A DNA stretch of 64,000 bases from a virus, in the IMG/VR virus record IMGVR_UViG_3300036832_000330, positions 1-64,000 of that record; one strand, 5' to 3'. A model generated the notes under the pieces. It did no database searches and was not told the DNA's origin. It saw nothing but the letters and a program-made list of their open reading frames with translations. How positions within the stretch are numbered: the first letter of the stretch is position 1; the number at the start of each line of letters is the position of its first letter. Shown piece by piece: positions 14,971 to 23,040 of this stretch. Made by a program: the position numbers and the translations under genes.

Positions 14971-16241
14971 CGTTCCTCTGCACCCAGGTCGTCGTCGTCC
15001 TCGTACTCGATCTCTTCACCCTCCAGGATGGAGCCGTGGTCAAGGTCGACTATCAGCATGACATCCCTGGGCGAGCAGTTGCGAGATGCCAGGATCCGCA
15101 GCAGGGCCTCGTGGTCGTTGGTCTGGCCCTCCCCATCCCTGGTGGACTCCACGCCAAAAACCACGTCGCTGTCCTGGCCGAAGCTGGAGGAATATCCGAT
15201 GGAGTTGAGGCTGAGCTTGCCCCTGGGGGTCTTCCAGGTGAGAGCCTGGGTGGTCTGCACGATAGGCAAGTCAGCCTGCTGAGCCAGCCGCTTGAGGCTC
15301 CTGGTGATCGAGGTCAGGGCCTGGGGCGAGTTGGGCGTGACGCCCGGATCCTCGCACTCCATCATGTACGCACCATCTATATAGACGGCGTCGGGCCGGT
15401 GCTGGGCGATCTTGGCCCGGATGGCCGACACGGTGGTAGCGCCCATGGGGTCATGTACCAGGACGAAGGAGGGCCGGTCCTCTAGCTCGTGCGTCATCCG
15501 CTTGAGCTTCTTCCACTCCCAGTCCAGCATCTGGGCCGGGGCCTGGAGGTGGGACAGGCTGATGCCGGCCCGCAGGGCGTCATGACGGGTGGACTGCTCC
15601 CGGTTGGACATCTCAAAGCTGACGTACATGGTCTTGGCCCCGGCCTGGTTGGCGGCTATATCCATGCACATCAACAGCAGGCTCTTCTTGACCTTGGGGT
15701 TGCCGGCCAGGGTGATCAACTGCCCCTTCTGGAGGCCCCCGGTGGCGCGGTCCATGGAGGGGAAGCCAGTAGGCCAGCCCAGGAGACCCCGGTGCGTGGT
15801 CATGGTCTGGTAGTAGCTCACCCGTTCCTCCCCGGTGTCGTTCATCCGCTCGTCCAGTAGCTCGGTGACCTCCAGGTGCAGGCCCTCTAAGCCCATCGCC
15901 AGGAGTCTCACGGCGATGTCGGTGTCATTGTTGTTGAGCGGCTCCTTGAGACCGTCGAGCATCTCCATAAGCAGGGCGTACTTGCGCTGCTCCCGTAGCT
16001 CATCGATGTAGTAGGCCAGCGGCTCGGGGGTCTCGATCAGGCTGTCGGCGGGGTACTCCCGGTGGAAGGCGTCCGCGCTGGGCGACTCCCCATACCGGGA
16101 CCAGTGGTCCCGCGCCCAGTCGAACATGGCAGCGTTGTCGGGATCAATGAAGAAGGCGGTGGTGATGCGGGCGTGGGCCAGGGCGTCAAAGTCGCGGTCC
16201 TGGATGGTGCGGCAAATGGTCTGGTACTCGATGTCGGGCAT
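14967..16241 (-). CDS. DnaB-like replicative helicase
   Basis: 424 residues, RecA-fold hexameric helicase type. The N-terminal helical domain (about 1-130) resembles the DnaB N domain. Walker A is GNPKVKKS (180-187), where the usual GK[ST] is KKS. Later YVSFEMSNREQSTR, DAVYIDGAYMMECE (Walker B), VQTTQAL and SSSFGQDSDVVFGVE match DnaB motifs. Acidic C-terminus (EYEDDDDLGAEE). Unwinds DNA at the phage fork together with the primase encoded next to it and the loader encoded upstream. Confidence 0.9.
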   Translation of the reverse strand: MPDIEYQTICRTIQDRDFDALAHARITTAFFIDPDNAAMFDWARDHWSRYGESPSADAFHREYPADSLIETPEPLAYYIDELREQRKYALLMEMLDGLKEPLNNNDTDIAVRLLAMGLEGLHLEVTELLDERMNDTGEERVSYYQTMTTHRGLLGWPTGFPSMDRATGGLQKGQLITLAGNPKVKKSLLLMCMDIAANQAGAKTMYVSFEMSNREQSTRHDALRAGISLSHLQAPAQMLDWEWKKLKRMTHELEDRPSFVLVHDPMGATTVSAIRAKIAQHRPDAVYIDGAYMMECEDPGVTPNSPQALTSITRSLKRLAQQADLPIVQTTQALTWKTPRGKLSLNSIGYSSSFGQDSDVVFGVESTRDGEGQTNDHEALLRILASRNCSPRDVMLIVDLDHGSILEGEEIEYEDDDDLGAEER

Positions 16242-16690
16242 TAGCTCACCGTGAGGGGGGTGTCGGGGCCGATGAAGTAGCCCTGTGGGCCGAAGGAGAA
16301 GCGGTGTTCCTCCAGGCCGTAGTAGACGCGGTGGATGTCGGGGGAGTGGGCCAGGGACCGGCCCAGCCGCTGCGCGGTGTCCGCGAAGACGTACCTGACC
16401 GGCCAGTTATCCCGCTCGCTCCTGCGCGCCACGGCCCTGGCGAAGCGGGGGGCGCGGGCGGTGACGCAGATGTCGATGATGTAGTCGGTGCGGATCAGGA
16501 GGGACCACATCAGGCCCAGGGTCCGGTCCTGGATCTGCCATAGGTTCATGGCCTGGTCGAAGAGGCCCATGCGCCGCTTGAAGGACTCCAGGGTGTGTAC
16601 CACGGGGTAATCCGGGAGGGTGGCGATGGCACCCTCCCAGATGAAGATGACTCGTGGCCGGATGTCGGTACCTATCTCTCCCCGACGCAC
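16241..16690 (-). CDS. hypothetical protein of the helicase-primase cassette
   Basis: 149 residues from a GTG start (MRRGEIGTDIRPRVIFIWEG). Strands and helices alternate (RVIFIWEGAI, DYIIDICVTARAP, VRYVFAD), suggesting an alpha/beta fold, but no catalytic motif is certain. It lies between loader and helicase, overlapping the loader by 19 bases and the helicase start by TAATG. A replisome accessory role is inferred from context only. Confidence 0.65.
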   Translation of the reverse strand: MRRGEIGTDIRPRVIFIWEGAIATLPDYPVVHTLESFKRRMGLFDQAMNLWQIQDRTLGLMWSLLIRTDYIIDICVTARAPRFARAVARRSERDNWPVRYVFADTAQRLGRSLAHSPDIHRVYYGLEEHRFSFGPQGYFIGPDTPLTVS

Positions 16691-17283
16691 CGATAGTCCT
16701 CACCCTCCATCGCTACCAGGACCGTGCCCTCACGCAAGAAGCTGGACAGCCCTGGGGTGTACTGCTCATCCAGTTCTGGGAACGACAAGTTGGTGGTGAC
16801 GATGGTGACCATGTTGCGGTTATGGCGGTAGCGCAGCAAGTTGAACACCTGATGGTTCGACCAACCTGATCGTGACTCGGTCTCCCGCCCCAGATCGTCC
16901 AGGAGCAGGAACTGGGACTGCCTCTCGATGTACCGGAGCCGTTCGTCAAGTTTGTCCAGCTTGAAGGCCCGCTCTCCATCTTCGTCAGAGTTAAGGCGGG
17001 CGCTGAGACTGAACTTCTCCATATAGATGTCGATGTAGCTGCTGAGTTCGATGCACTCAATGCGGTAGCCGGCGTCGTTCGCGGCAGTTAGCACAGCACA
17101 GGCAAGGTGGGTCTTACCCACTCCATTCGGACCTGCGAAGGTGATGCCCTTGCCCTGATCCTTCATCACCTTCAGGACGGTGAGATAGTCCCTGGTGACC
17201 TCGACAGCCCTCTCTAGGTCGCCGTTGATGGTCTCAAAGTCATCGAGGCCCTTCTCCTGGTAGTACGGGAATACTTGTTTCAC
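16672..17283 (-). CDS. DnaC/IstB-like AAA+ helicase loader
   Basis: 203 residues. Walker A is GPNGVGKTHL (51-60), Walker B is FLLLDDLGRE (about 124-133), sensor 1 is TIVTTNLS, then an arginine-finger-like SSFLREG. Loads the DnaB-like helicase on single-stranded DNA using ATP. The start is GTG (GTGA overlap). The gene order loader, unknown, helicase, primase is a compact replication-initiation cassette. Confidence 0.88.
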   Translation of the reverse strand: MKQVFPYYQEKGLDDFETINGDLERAVEVTRDYLTVLKVMKDQGKGITFAGPNGVGKTHLACAVLTAANDAGYRIECIELSSYIDIYMEKFSLSARLNSDEDGERAFKLDKLDERLRYIERQSQFLLLDDLGRETESRSGWSNHQVFNLLRYRHNRNMVTIVTTNLSFPELDEQYTPGLSSFLREGTVLVAMEGEDYRCVGER

Positions 17284-17810
17284 AGTTCCTCTCCTTGGAA
17301 GTTACGGTTGCAGTTACGGCAGTGGTAGCGTTGGCGATCCGGTTGCCCGCGGTGGGTCTGGCGTCCGTTGCGGGACACATAGTCCTGCTGGTCACAGAGG
17401 GGGCAGGGCGGCATGTCGGTTTTAGCCAGTGAGCGTTTGCGCTCGCCGGCCAGGTACCTCTCCCGGAGGGTCTTCGCGGCCAGGCGCGCCTTCCAGTGCC
17501 GGCGGTTCCACTCCTGCCGCCAGTCGTAGTAGGTCTCCTTGCCCTGATAGATCCGCCGCCGCACGTCCTGGGTCAGGCCGGCGAAGGTGCCGTACTCCAG
17601 GTTCTCGTAGTTCGCCAAGGCCCACCGGGTGCAGTCCCGGAACACCGGGCAGCGCACACAGATGGACTGGCACGTCGCCAGGGCCTCGATGCCCTCATCG
17701 AAGTAGACCTCGTTGACCCGGCCCGTGGCGGTCATACAGGCCCTCCGGGGGTCGGTGCTGAAGTCTGGGTCCAGGACGCCCCGGACCCAGAGAGGGGTAC
17801 GCCGGGTCAT
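17280..17810 (-). CDS. WhiB-family domain fused to a transposase-type zinc ribbon
   Basis: 176 residues. WhiB part: C25, C51-x2-C54-x5-C60, then EYGTFAGLT in place of the G[VI]WGG turn and a basic helix; the pattern C-x2-C-x5-C is canonical. C-terminal part (136-170): CPLCDQQDYVSRNGR....YHCRNCNRNF, the zinc ribbon found at the N-terminus of IS1 InsA-type proteins. This combination is not one I recognise. Probably a host sigma-factor-binding regulator with a second DNA-binding module. ATGA coupling on both sides. Confidence 0.75.
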   Translation of the reverse strand: MTRRTPLWVRGVLDPDFSTDPRRACMTATGRVNEVYFDEGIEALATCQSICVRCPVFRDCTRWALANYENLEYGTFAGLTQDVRRRIYQGKETYYDWRQEWNRRHWKARLAAKTLRERYLAGERKRSLAKTDMPPCPLCDQQDYVSRNGRQTHRGQPDRQRYHCRNCNRNFQGEEL

Positions 17811-18577
17811 GTGGCGTAGTTAACACGGGGGGTGTGACGAGCAGTCTGGGCGAACCAATCCTTGCTCCGGGTGTTCTGCTTTGCTCGCTGGACAACCAGA
17901 CCGGAAAGATCCTCCCGCCGGCTCACGAAGACTCGCCAGGGGGGTCTGGTGGAATGCCGACACCATTCCGGGTGTCGAACAAACTCCTCCATCATCAGCT
18001 TCATGAAGGAGAGGTCGACGCCCTGGAGCTTCCACCGGTTCAGGTGATGGGCCAGGGCAGGACCGTTGGTCTGGAGAGGAACCATCTGGATCCCGGCTTC
18101 CCGCACTACACCGGGGAAAAAATACTTCGCCAGATAGGTCGTTGTTGCCACTGGTTTTTGGGCAGACTCCGACTTAACCCCGTTAAAGACACCAGAACCT
18201 CCAACACCCTCACCAACCGACAACGAGTGCTTAGAGCGGTCGCTCATCCCATCGCTTCGCGATAGAATAAGCTCCCACCGCGGGGCGGGGGACGAACTTT
18301 GGGGATTACCTCCCGACCCCTCGCACAGGCAGAAGATCAGCACGCGGTACCGGTAGCTCTCCCCGATGGTGACCCTCTCGACGTAGCCGGCGTCTTCCAG
18401 GTGGTCGAATGTCCCCATATCCGCACCGGGTACCGCTCGCTCCACCCGATACTCCAGCCTGTTCTCGCTGAGCAGGAGCAAGTCCTGCCGTCCAGTGTGT
18501 CTCCCGGCCCAGGTCAGGAGCCTATGCTCCGGGCTGCTACCCAGTTCTAGGCATGGTGGAACCACACCTCTGTCCAT
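17807..18577 (-). CDS. winged-helix, possible replication initiation protein
   Basis: 256 residues. N-terminal region with a winged-helix look (RHTGRQDLLLLSENRLEYRV....MGTFDHLEDAGYVERVTIG), then a Ser/Gly linker, and a C-terminal helical domain (LQGVDLSFMKLMMEEFVRHP). First gene of the long minus-strand run and directly upstream of the WhiB fusion and helicase loader, the usual place of a DnaD/DnaA-like organiser or an early regulator. A strong Shine-Dalgarno (GGAGGAGG) precedes the ATG. Confidence 0.6.
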   Translation of the reverse strand: MDRGVVPPCLELGSSPEHRLLTWAGRHTGRQDLLLLSENRLEYRVERAVPGADMGTFDHLEDAGYVERVTIGESYRYRVLIFCLCEGSGGNPQSSSPAPRWELILSRSDGMSDRSKHSLSVGEGVGGSGVFNGVKSESAQKPVATTTYLAKYFFPGVVREAGIQMVPLQTNGPALAHHLNRWKLQGVDLSFMKLMMEEFVRHPEWCRHSTRPPWRVFVSRREDLSGLVVQRAKQNTRSKDWFAQTARHTPRVNYAT

Positions 18578-18594
18578 GCTGCCTCCTCCCGGCG

Positions 18595-18614
18595 AAGCCC
18601 TGTGACCAGGGCTT
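18595..18614 (-). promoter_or_regulatory. leader hairpin of the left operon
   Basis: AAGCCCTG and CAGGGCTT form a perfect 8-bp stem with a 4-base loop, between the promoter and the ribosome binding site of the first minus-strand gene. It may stabilise the mRNA or hide the leader from nucleases; no attenuator peptide is visible. Confidence 0.6.
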
Positions 18615-18662
18615 TCCTATGTCCAGCCCGCCGGCTCTCTCGGAGTCGGACAGGTAACCGCA

Positions 18663-18692
18663 TACATTGCCCCCGGCTGAGCCGGATGTCAA
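18663..18692 (-). promoter_or_regulatory. putative sigma-70 promoter of the left replication operon
   Basis: On the minus strand a perfect -35 hexamer TTGACA (18,692-18,687) is followed after 18 bases by AATGTA, a plausible -10. The expected start lies roughly 80 bases before the first ATG at 18,577. It is the only consensus host-type promoter I see here and would make the replication genes early-transcribed. Confidence 0.65.
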
Positions 18693-18693
18693 G

Positions 18694-18727
18694 TGCGAAT
18701 GAGGGAGGTCTTGATCAATGCGAATGA
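18694..18727. repeat. direct repeat TGCGAATGA (two copies)
   Basis: The 9-base sequence TGCGAATGA occurs at 18,694-18,702 and 18,719-18,727, 25 bases apart, immediately upstream of the -35 of the left promoter. The spacing and position suit a regulator-binding pair. Confidence 0.5.
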
Positions 18728-18757
18728 TGTAAATCACCGCTTGCTGGGGCTTGCCTT

Positions 18758-18788
18758 CTACAGGCGTCTACAGCGCCGCCTACAGGCG
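18758..18788. repeat. CTACAGGCG iteron-like repeats (three copies)
   Basis: CTACAGGCG (18,758-18,766), CTACAGCGC (18,768-18,776) and CTACAGGCG (18,780-18,788) lie in tandem about ten bases apart, roughly one DNA turn. Similar CTACAG words recur at 56,174-56,211 where plus- and minus-strand blocks converge. They may be replication iterons or operator repeats. Confidence 0.5.
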
Positions 18789-18861
18789 CGTTAATCATTA
18801 GGTCAGTCCCACCCGCCGGGAAAAAACCTAGCCCTTTCTGCCCGCCCTCGCAAGGGCCGCT

Positions 18862-19048
18862 TTTTCCACAGGTTGTCCCCTTCCTAGGCTGGAGGGGGCA
18901 TGACCTACGTAGACGATCCTAGCCTCGCTGACCAGGACGAAGATGACCGCGCCGACGACAGCGAGGGTCTCTCCGATGACCTGGAGCAATACGCCCCGCC
19001 GGTCTTAGACCCGGCCCAGCAGGGCTTTGTGGATCACCTTGTGGATAA
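18862..19048. other. DnaA-box-like sites near the divergent region
   Basis: TTTTCCACA (18,862-18,870, plus strand) fits TTWTNCACA. TTATCCACA, the perfect box, lies on the minus strand at 19,040-19,048, with a one-mismatch TGATCCACA at 19,029-19,037; the last two are inside the terminase gene. Together with the nearby CTACAGGCG repeats this is a candidate replication origin. An AT-rich unwinding element is not obvious. Confidence 0.4.
18885..18890 (+). promoter_or_regulatory. putative late promoter -10 (TAGGCT) of terL
   Basis: TAGGCT followed by GGAGGGGGC and the terL ATG. It belongs to the TANNCT family seen before several other genes in this window. The purine-rich run after it is the ribosome binding site. 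No -35 consensus at 16-18 bases. Confidence 0.45.
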
Positions 19049-20546
19049 GGTGTGGAGCTTTACGGTGATCTTCTCCGGGGTGGAGATGTTCCCCTACCAG
19101 GCAGCCCTGGGCCGGCGCATCATTGAGAGCGTCATCAGCGGAGATGGGGCCACCATCACGGGGGAACTCAGCCGTCAGAGCGGAAAGACAGAGGTGGTGG
19201 CGAACGTCGCCAGCAGTCTCATGATTCTGCTACCGCGGTTAGCGGAGATGTTCCCAGAGTTTGAGCCGTTGCAGAAGTTCCGCACGGGGTTGATGGTGGG
19301 ATGCTTCGCCCCGGTTGAGCAGCAGGTCGAGACCCTCTTCGGTCGGATCGTGGATCGCCTGACCTCTGAGCGTGCCCTGGAGATGCTGGAAGACCCGGAG
19401 ATCGATGATCAGGTCAAGCCTGGCTCTCGGAAGGTGCGCCTGAAAAAATGCCAGTCGTTTTGCGCCATGCAGACCGCCAACCCTCGCGCCAAGATCGAGT
19501 CCAAGTCTTACCATGTGATTTTTGTGGACGAGTCCCAGTCGGTGGACGAGTACGTTCTCAATAAGAGCATCACGCCTATGGGGGCATTTTACCTGGCGAC
19601 TATGGTCATGACCGGCACCCCAGACATCGTGAAGGGCGTGTTTTATAAGACAATCCAGCACAACCGTCGCCAGGAGCTACGCCGGGGCGGGAAGAAGAAC
19701 CACTTCCGCTTCGACTGGCACTACTGCGCCCGATTTAATAAAAACTATGCCGCCTACATCCGGGGCGAGGCCATGCGGATCGGGGAGGACAGCGATGAGT
19801 TCCGGCTCAACTACCGGCTGGAGTGGCTTCTGGAGCGGGGCATGCTCATCACTGAGACTCGTATGGACGAGCTTGGTGACCCCACCATGCCCATCGTCCA
19901 GGCGTACTGGAGATCGCCCCTGGTGGCGGGCATCGACTTCGCCAGACGCATGGACTCCACCGTGGTCACCATCGTCTGGGTGGACTGGGACCGTCCTGAT
20001 GAACTGGGCCTCTACGACCACCGGATCCTGAACTGGCTGGAGATGCACGGGGAGGAGTGGGAAGACCAGTACTTCAGGATCGTGGACTTCCTCTCCAACT
20101 ACTCGGTGGTGGCGTGCGGTGTCGACGCTCAAGGAGTTGGTGACGTAGCTGCTGACCGGCTGAAGCGACTGTTGCCGCGTATCCAGGTGGAACCACTGTC
20201 GTCACAGATCGCGGATCAGTCAGCCAGGTGGAAGCACCTTCAGCAGCTACTGCAACGAGGTTTGATGTCCTGGCCGGCGCATCCCAGGGCCAAGCGGACC
20301 AAGAACTGGCGGCGTTTTCGCCAGCAGATGGTGGATGTGGAGAAGAGCTACAAGGGTGCCCACCTCGTGGTGGCTGCGCCGAACGAGGCCGGCGTGCATG
20401 ACGACTACGTCGACTCACTGGCCTGCGCCACCATCATGTCCCAGGTGATGATGGTGCCTGAGGTTGAGATGCAGGCGACGCCCTGGGCGTCGTCGGTTCG
20501 GCGGTCGAGGGCTGCTCGTCCTCGCCAGCGGCGTCGGACAGCATAG
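18900..20546 (+). CDS. terL: terminase large subunit
   Basis: 548 residues. Walker A is SRQSGKTE (91-98), Walker B is HVIFVDESQSVDEY (about 207), coupling motif TGTP, and the C-terminal RNase H-like nuclease begins LVAGIDFARRMDSTVV with a later HDDYVDSLA. Packages DNA into the prohead through the portal using ATP. The first 40 residues are acidic and the end is Arg-rich. First gene of the plus-strand morphogenesis block; no small terminase subunit was recognised beside it. Confidence 0.93.
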   Translation: MTYVDDPSLADQDEDDRADDSEGLSDDLEQYAPPVLDPAQQGFVDHLVDKVWSFTVIFSGVEMFPYQAALGRRIIESVISGDGATITGELSRQSGKTEVVANVASSLMILLPRLAEMFPEFEPLQKFRTGLMVGCFAPVEQQVETLFGRIVDRLTSERALEMLEDPEIDDQVKPGSRKVRLKKCQSFCAMQTANPRAKIESKSYHVIFVDESQSVDEYVLNKSITPMGAFYLATMVMTGTPDIVKGVFYKTIQHNRRQELRRGGKKNHFRFDWHYCARFNKNYAAYIRGEAMRIGEDSDEFRLNYRLEWLLERGMLITETRMDELGDPTMPIVQAYWRSPLVAGIDFARRMDSTVVTIVWVDWDRPDELGLYDHRILNWLEMHGEEWEDQYFRIVDFLSNYSVVACGVDAQGVGDVAADRLKRLLPRIQVEPLSSQIADQSARWKHLQQLLQRGLMSWPAHPRAKRTKNWRRFRQQMVDVEKSYKGAHLVVAAPNEAGVHDDYVDSLACATIMSQVMMVPEVEMQATPWASSVRRSRAARPRQRRRTA

Positions 20547-20547
20547 A

Positions 20548-20562
20548 GGCAGCGTTGCTGCC
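20548..20562 (+). terminator. weak hairpin after terL
   Basis: GGCAGC-GTT-GCTGCC, a 6-bp stem directly after the terL stop codon. No T-run follows, so it may be a weak terminator or processing site ahead of the promoter at 20,660. Confidence 0.35.
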
Positions 20563-20626
20563 GGTGGCCCGCTGCATCGAGGTGCGGTGCGCCCACTGGT
20601 CTGAGATCGACACGTTCCTAGGGTAC

Positions 20627-20667
20627 TGGGTGGTCAGGGGGCGCGCTGGCACCGGACCTAGCCTCAT
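20627..20667 (+). promoter_or_regulatory. phage promoter element of the head operon
   Basis: GGGTGGTCAGGGGG, a short spacer, then CACCGGACCTAGCCT. The same words occur in the divergent region at 36,385-36,424. TAGCCT is the likely -10, with transcription starting near 20,670 and a 25-30 base leader carrying AGGAGGAG before the next ATG (20,697). The block between terL and this gene (about 150 bases) holds nothing else I can identify. Confidence 0.5.
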
Positions 20668-20696
20668 ATACACAGCCCTCGACAGGAGGAGAAGAC

Positions 20697-21098
20697 ATGT
20701 CTCTTGGCCCTGTGCCGATGTTCCCGGAGCGGGGACGGTACCAGTACGACCAGACCGTGGCGAACAACGCGCCCGGTGGACGGGGACCGCTCCGCTTTGA
20801 AGAGGGCCTGGGCACCGACACCGACATCCCCAACGACTTCCAGCGGGGGATGATCGAGTTCATGGTGTCGGCTCCTGGCCGCATCAACCATGTCGACCCC
20901 AACGTCCAGTTCAAGATGCCTGAGGAGACCCTGGCTGAGCGGTCCCACGTCGGCTCTGCGGCCTGGATCGACGCTCCGACGATGCTCGGGGAGTTCGCTC
21001 GGGGAAGCTTCACGGATTCTGCGGAAGTGACCTACGAGGAGGTGCAACGCTCGGGCGGCATCCAGAAGCGGCGTGCCCCTGAGGTTGTCATCGACTGA
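20697..21098 (+). CDS. hypothetical head-region protein
   Basis: 133 residues starting MSLGPVPMFPERGRYQYDQT. No domain recognised. It is preceded by an excellent Shine-Dalgarno (AGGAGGAG) and by the phage promoter element, so it is the first gene of the head operon. Its location after terL suggests a packaging or virion role. Confidence 0.65.
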   Translation: MSLGPVPMFPERGRYQYDQTVANNAPGGRGPLRFEEGLGTDTDIPNDFQRGMIEFMVSAPGRINHVDPNVQFKMPEETLAERSHVGSAAWIDAPTMLGEFARGSFTDSAEVTYEEVQRSGGIQKRRAPEVVID

Positions 21099-21099
21099 G

Positions 21100-21312
21100 A
21101 TGGCCTCGATAGGTGGTGGCCGGGAGTTAGACGAGCATCGGAAGGTCCGCATCCTCGCCATGGCGGTGCAGCACCACGGTGCTGATCCCTCGACGGTGAA
21201 GCAGATGCTGGACGATCCGAACTTTGGCATGGACCCCAGTGTCAGCGACAGGGTCCATGCCCATGCCATGGCGATGGCTGCGAACACCAGGGGCGGTCGA
21301 CATGAGCGGTGA
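21100..21312 (+). CDS. hypothetical protein
   Basis: 70 residues starting MASIGGGRELDEHRKVRILA, helical. The segment HHGADPSTVKQMLDDPNF looks like a small helical-bundle protein. The start lies one base after the previous stop; an in-frame start 27 bases earlier overlaps that gene and is less likely. Function unknown. Confidence 0.6.
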   Translation: MASIGGGRELDEHRKVRILAMAVQHHGADPSTVKQMLDDPNFGMDPSVSDRVHAHAMAMAANTRGGRHER

Positions 21313-21502
21313 ACCTGGCAGCTTTCGCCACAGTCTCAAGTGGGGCCTTCTCGGACTTGTTGGGAGGGCAGGAAGACCTCCTGCTGAACCTGGCTTCCTC
21401 CATGACGTTGGTCAGGGCATCAATGCGCTTCGCCACCCTGAGTACTTCCATGACCGGCGGGAAGAGGGCCGGCGAGAGGGACCAGCGAATGCCGCGCCGT
21501 GA
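21302..21502 (+). CDS. small protein with FHDRREEGRR motif
   Basis: 66 residues starting MSGEPGSFRHSLKWGLLGLV, then HPEYFHDRREEGRREGPANA. The hydrophobic stretch LKWGLLGLVG could be an amphipathic helix. Overlaps neighbours on both sides (ten and 14 bases). One of the recurring LFHDRR peptides; no enzyme motif. Confidence 0.6.
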   Translation: MSGEPGSFRHSLKWGLLGLVGRAGRPPAEPGFLHDVGQGINALRHPEYFHDRREEGRREGPANAAP

Positions 21503-22991
21503 CCCACCTCCACCGAAGGCCATCCCGGCAGCCACCCCGGAGATAGCGGAGCAGCAACAGCAAGGGCGCGCCGAATCCATCAAAGGCCCGCTGCGCTCCA
21601 ATAATCCCAGGGGTCGTAAGACCATCCGGGCCAGGTCTCAACACCCCACCCAGACCACGCCTCGCCCCCAGAGTGACTGGGAGAAGGAGCATTACGGGGG
21701 CGATCCCACCAGTGGCAGCGATCTGGAGCGGATGCGGGCCGGCGGTGGGCTGGCTACCGGTCGTCCCTCGCCCCGGATCCCCAAGCGCGTCAACGTGGCG
21801 AACGCGGTGCTGGTGGAGCGTGGTCTGGCTGACCCCGGTGACGTGGATCCGAACCAGGGCCGGCTGTTCGGTCACGCCGAGATGGGCAAGTTGACCAAGA
21901 CCGACAAGGAGATGGCTGAGCAGACCGGGGTGCCCTACCGTCGCCCCGCCGGCCAGGGCTGGATGACCGGGGTGGGCCGCACCAAGAGAGCGCCCTACGA
22001 CACCGCCGCGGAGGCACGGGCGGCTGGTGACACCAAGGCCGAAGCTGCTATCCATGCGCGCAAGGCTGAGGTAGGCCAGCAGGCCAAAGAGAAGGTGCGG
22101 GAGCCAGACACGGGGGAGCCGTCCCAGACCCCGGTTAGAACGGCCATGAGCAACCGTGCCCGGTACGAGTCTGATCGCCCCACTACTTGGTATGCCGGCG
22201 AGGCCACTCAGGCGGTCGAGCGGGAGGCCCTCAAGAGCGGCCTGGGTGGGCACCCCCAGGGGTTCAACATCATGCGGCGGGCCACGGCGCTACTCAGCCC
22301 CCAGAAGCCCTGGGACATGGGCCACCACCAGGACGACAACTACACCCAGCCGAACGTCGAGGTGGCTGGGCATCTGGTGCGGTTCCTCCGGGGTGAGCAG
22401 GCGCGACTGGGGGAGGAGTACGACCCGGACAAGGCAGCCAAAGAGTTCCGTATGCCAGGTGTGGGACACACAGAGGAGACCCCGAACTTGGTGCAGGGAC
22501 AGAGCTTGCCCATGAGGAAGGCGGTAGCTCGTCACCTGGACAAGCCCACCCACGAGGAGCCGAAGTTGGCGACTGAGGTGCAGAAGGTCCGTAACTTCGA
22601 CCCGGCCCTGGCGGCAGGGCATCGTGTTCGTTGGGCACGCCGTCAGGCGTTGCAGCGGTACACGTCGGACACCCATGACATCCGGGCTGCTGGCATCACC
22701 GGGCTGTACCAGAGCTTCGTCGGTTCTAACGCTCCTGGGGGCTACGAGTTCGCCGCCATGACCGGGCGACGTGGTGCCATGCGCCAGTCGGTACGGGCGC
22801 TCAAGGAGGGCCGTGATCCTCGCACCTCCTCCGAGTACCAGGAGAACGTCTGGGTGGGCAAGCGCGGCCCTAACCAGCCCAGGGTCCACAAGGGGCCGGG
22901 TGGCACAGGCCGACAGGTGCTGTTTGAGCAGAACAAGAAGACCGGCCAGGAGAAGCCGGCCCGGAGGGCATTACCGCCGAAGAAGAAGTGA
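21489..22991 (+). CDS. hypothetical virion-associated protein (500 residues)
   Basis: Starts MPRRDPPPPKAIPAATPEIA and has a long Pro/Arg/Gln-rich first third, then DPNQGRLFGHAEMGKLTKTD and a folded region: NVEVAGHLVRFLRGEQARLG, then KVRNFDPALAAGHRVRWARR and TSDTHDIRAAGI. The order (FL.G......, VRNF, T.DTH...A.G) recalls phage DUF7178-like proteins, but I am unsure. It ends in a Lys-rich tail (RRALPPKKK). Function unknown. Confidence 0.6.
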   Translation: MPRRDPPPPKAIPAATPEIAEQQQQGRAESIKGPLRSNNPRGRKTIRARSQHPTQTTPRPQSDWEKEHYGGDPTSGSDLERMRAGGGLATGRPSPRIPKRVNVANAVLVERGLADPGDVDPNQGRLFGHAEMGKLTKTDKEMAEQTGVPYRRPAGQGWMTGVGRTKRAPYDTAAEARAAGDTKAEAAIHARKAEVGQQAKEKVREPDTGEPSQTPVRTAMSNRARYESDRPTTWYAGEATQAVEREALKSGLGGHPQGFNIMRRATALLSPQKPWDMGHHQDDNYTQPNVEVAGHLVRFLRGEQARLGEEYDPDKAAKEFRMPGVGHTEETPNLVQGQSLPMRKAVARHLDKPTHEEPKLATEVQKVRNFDPALAAGHRVRWARRQALQRYTSDTHDIRAAGITGLYQSFVGSNAPGGYEFAAMTGRRGAMRQSVRALKEGRDPRTSSEYQENVWVGKRGPNQPRVHKGPGGTGRQVLFEQNKKTGQEKPARRALPPKKK

Positions 22992-22992
22992 G

Positions 22993-23040
22993 GTGGAGCA
23001 AGCCATGCCGGCTCTAGACCGGAAGCTCAAGGCATCATGA
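22993..23040 (+). CDS. putative micro-ORF (15 residues)
   Basis: VEQAMPALDRKLKAS from a GTG, or 11 residues from the ATG at 23,003. The TGA overlaps the next ATG (ATGA), the junction type used by the real genes around it, and together with 23,037-23,096 it fills an otherwise non-coding gap. No function can be inferred. Confidence 0.3.
   Translation: MEQAMPALDRKLKAS

Noticed and set aside
17280-17810. Insertion-sequence transposase remnant
   Set aside because: Only the zinc ribbon resembles IS1-type InsA; no DDE domain, inverted repeats or target duplication.
20555-20800. Plus-strand open frame after terL
   Set aside because: TTG start, no Shine-Dalgarno, overlaps the better-supported gene at 20,697 and the promoter element.
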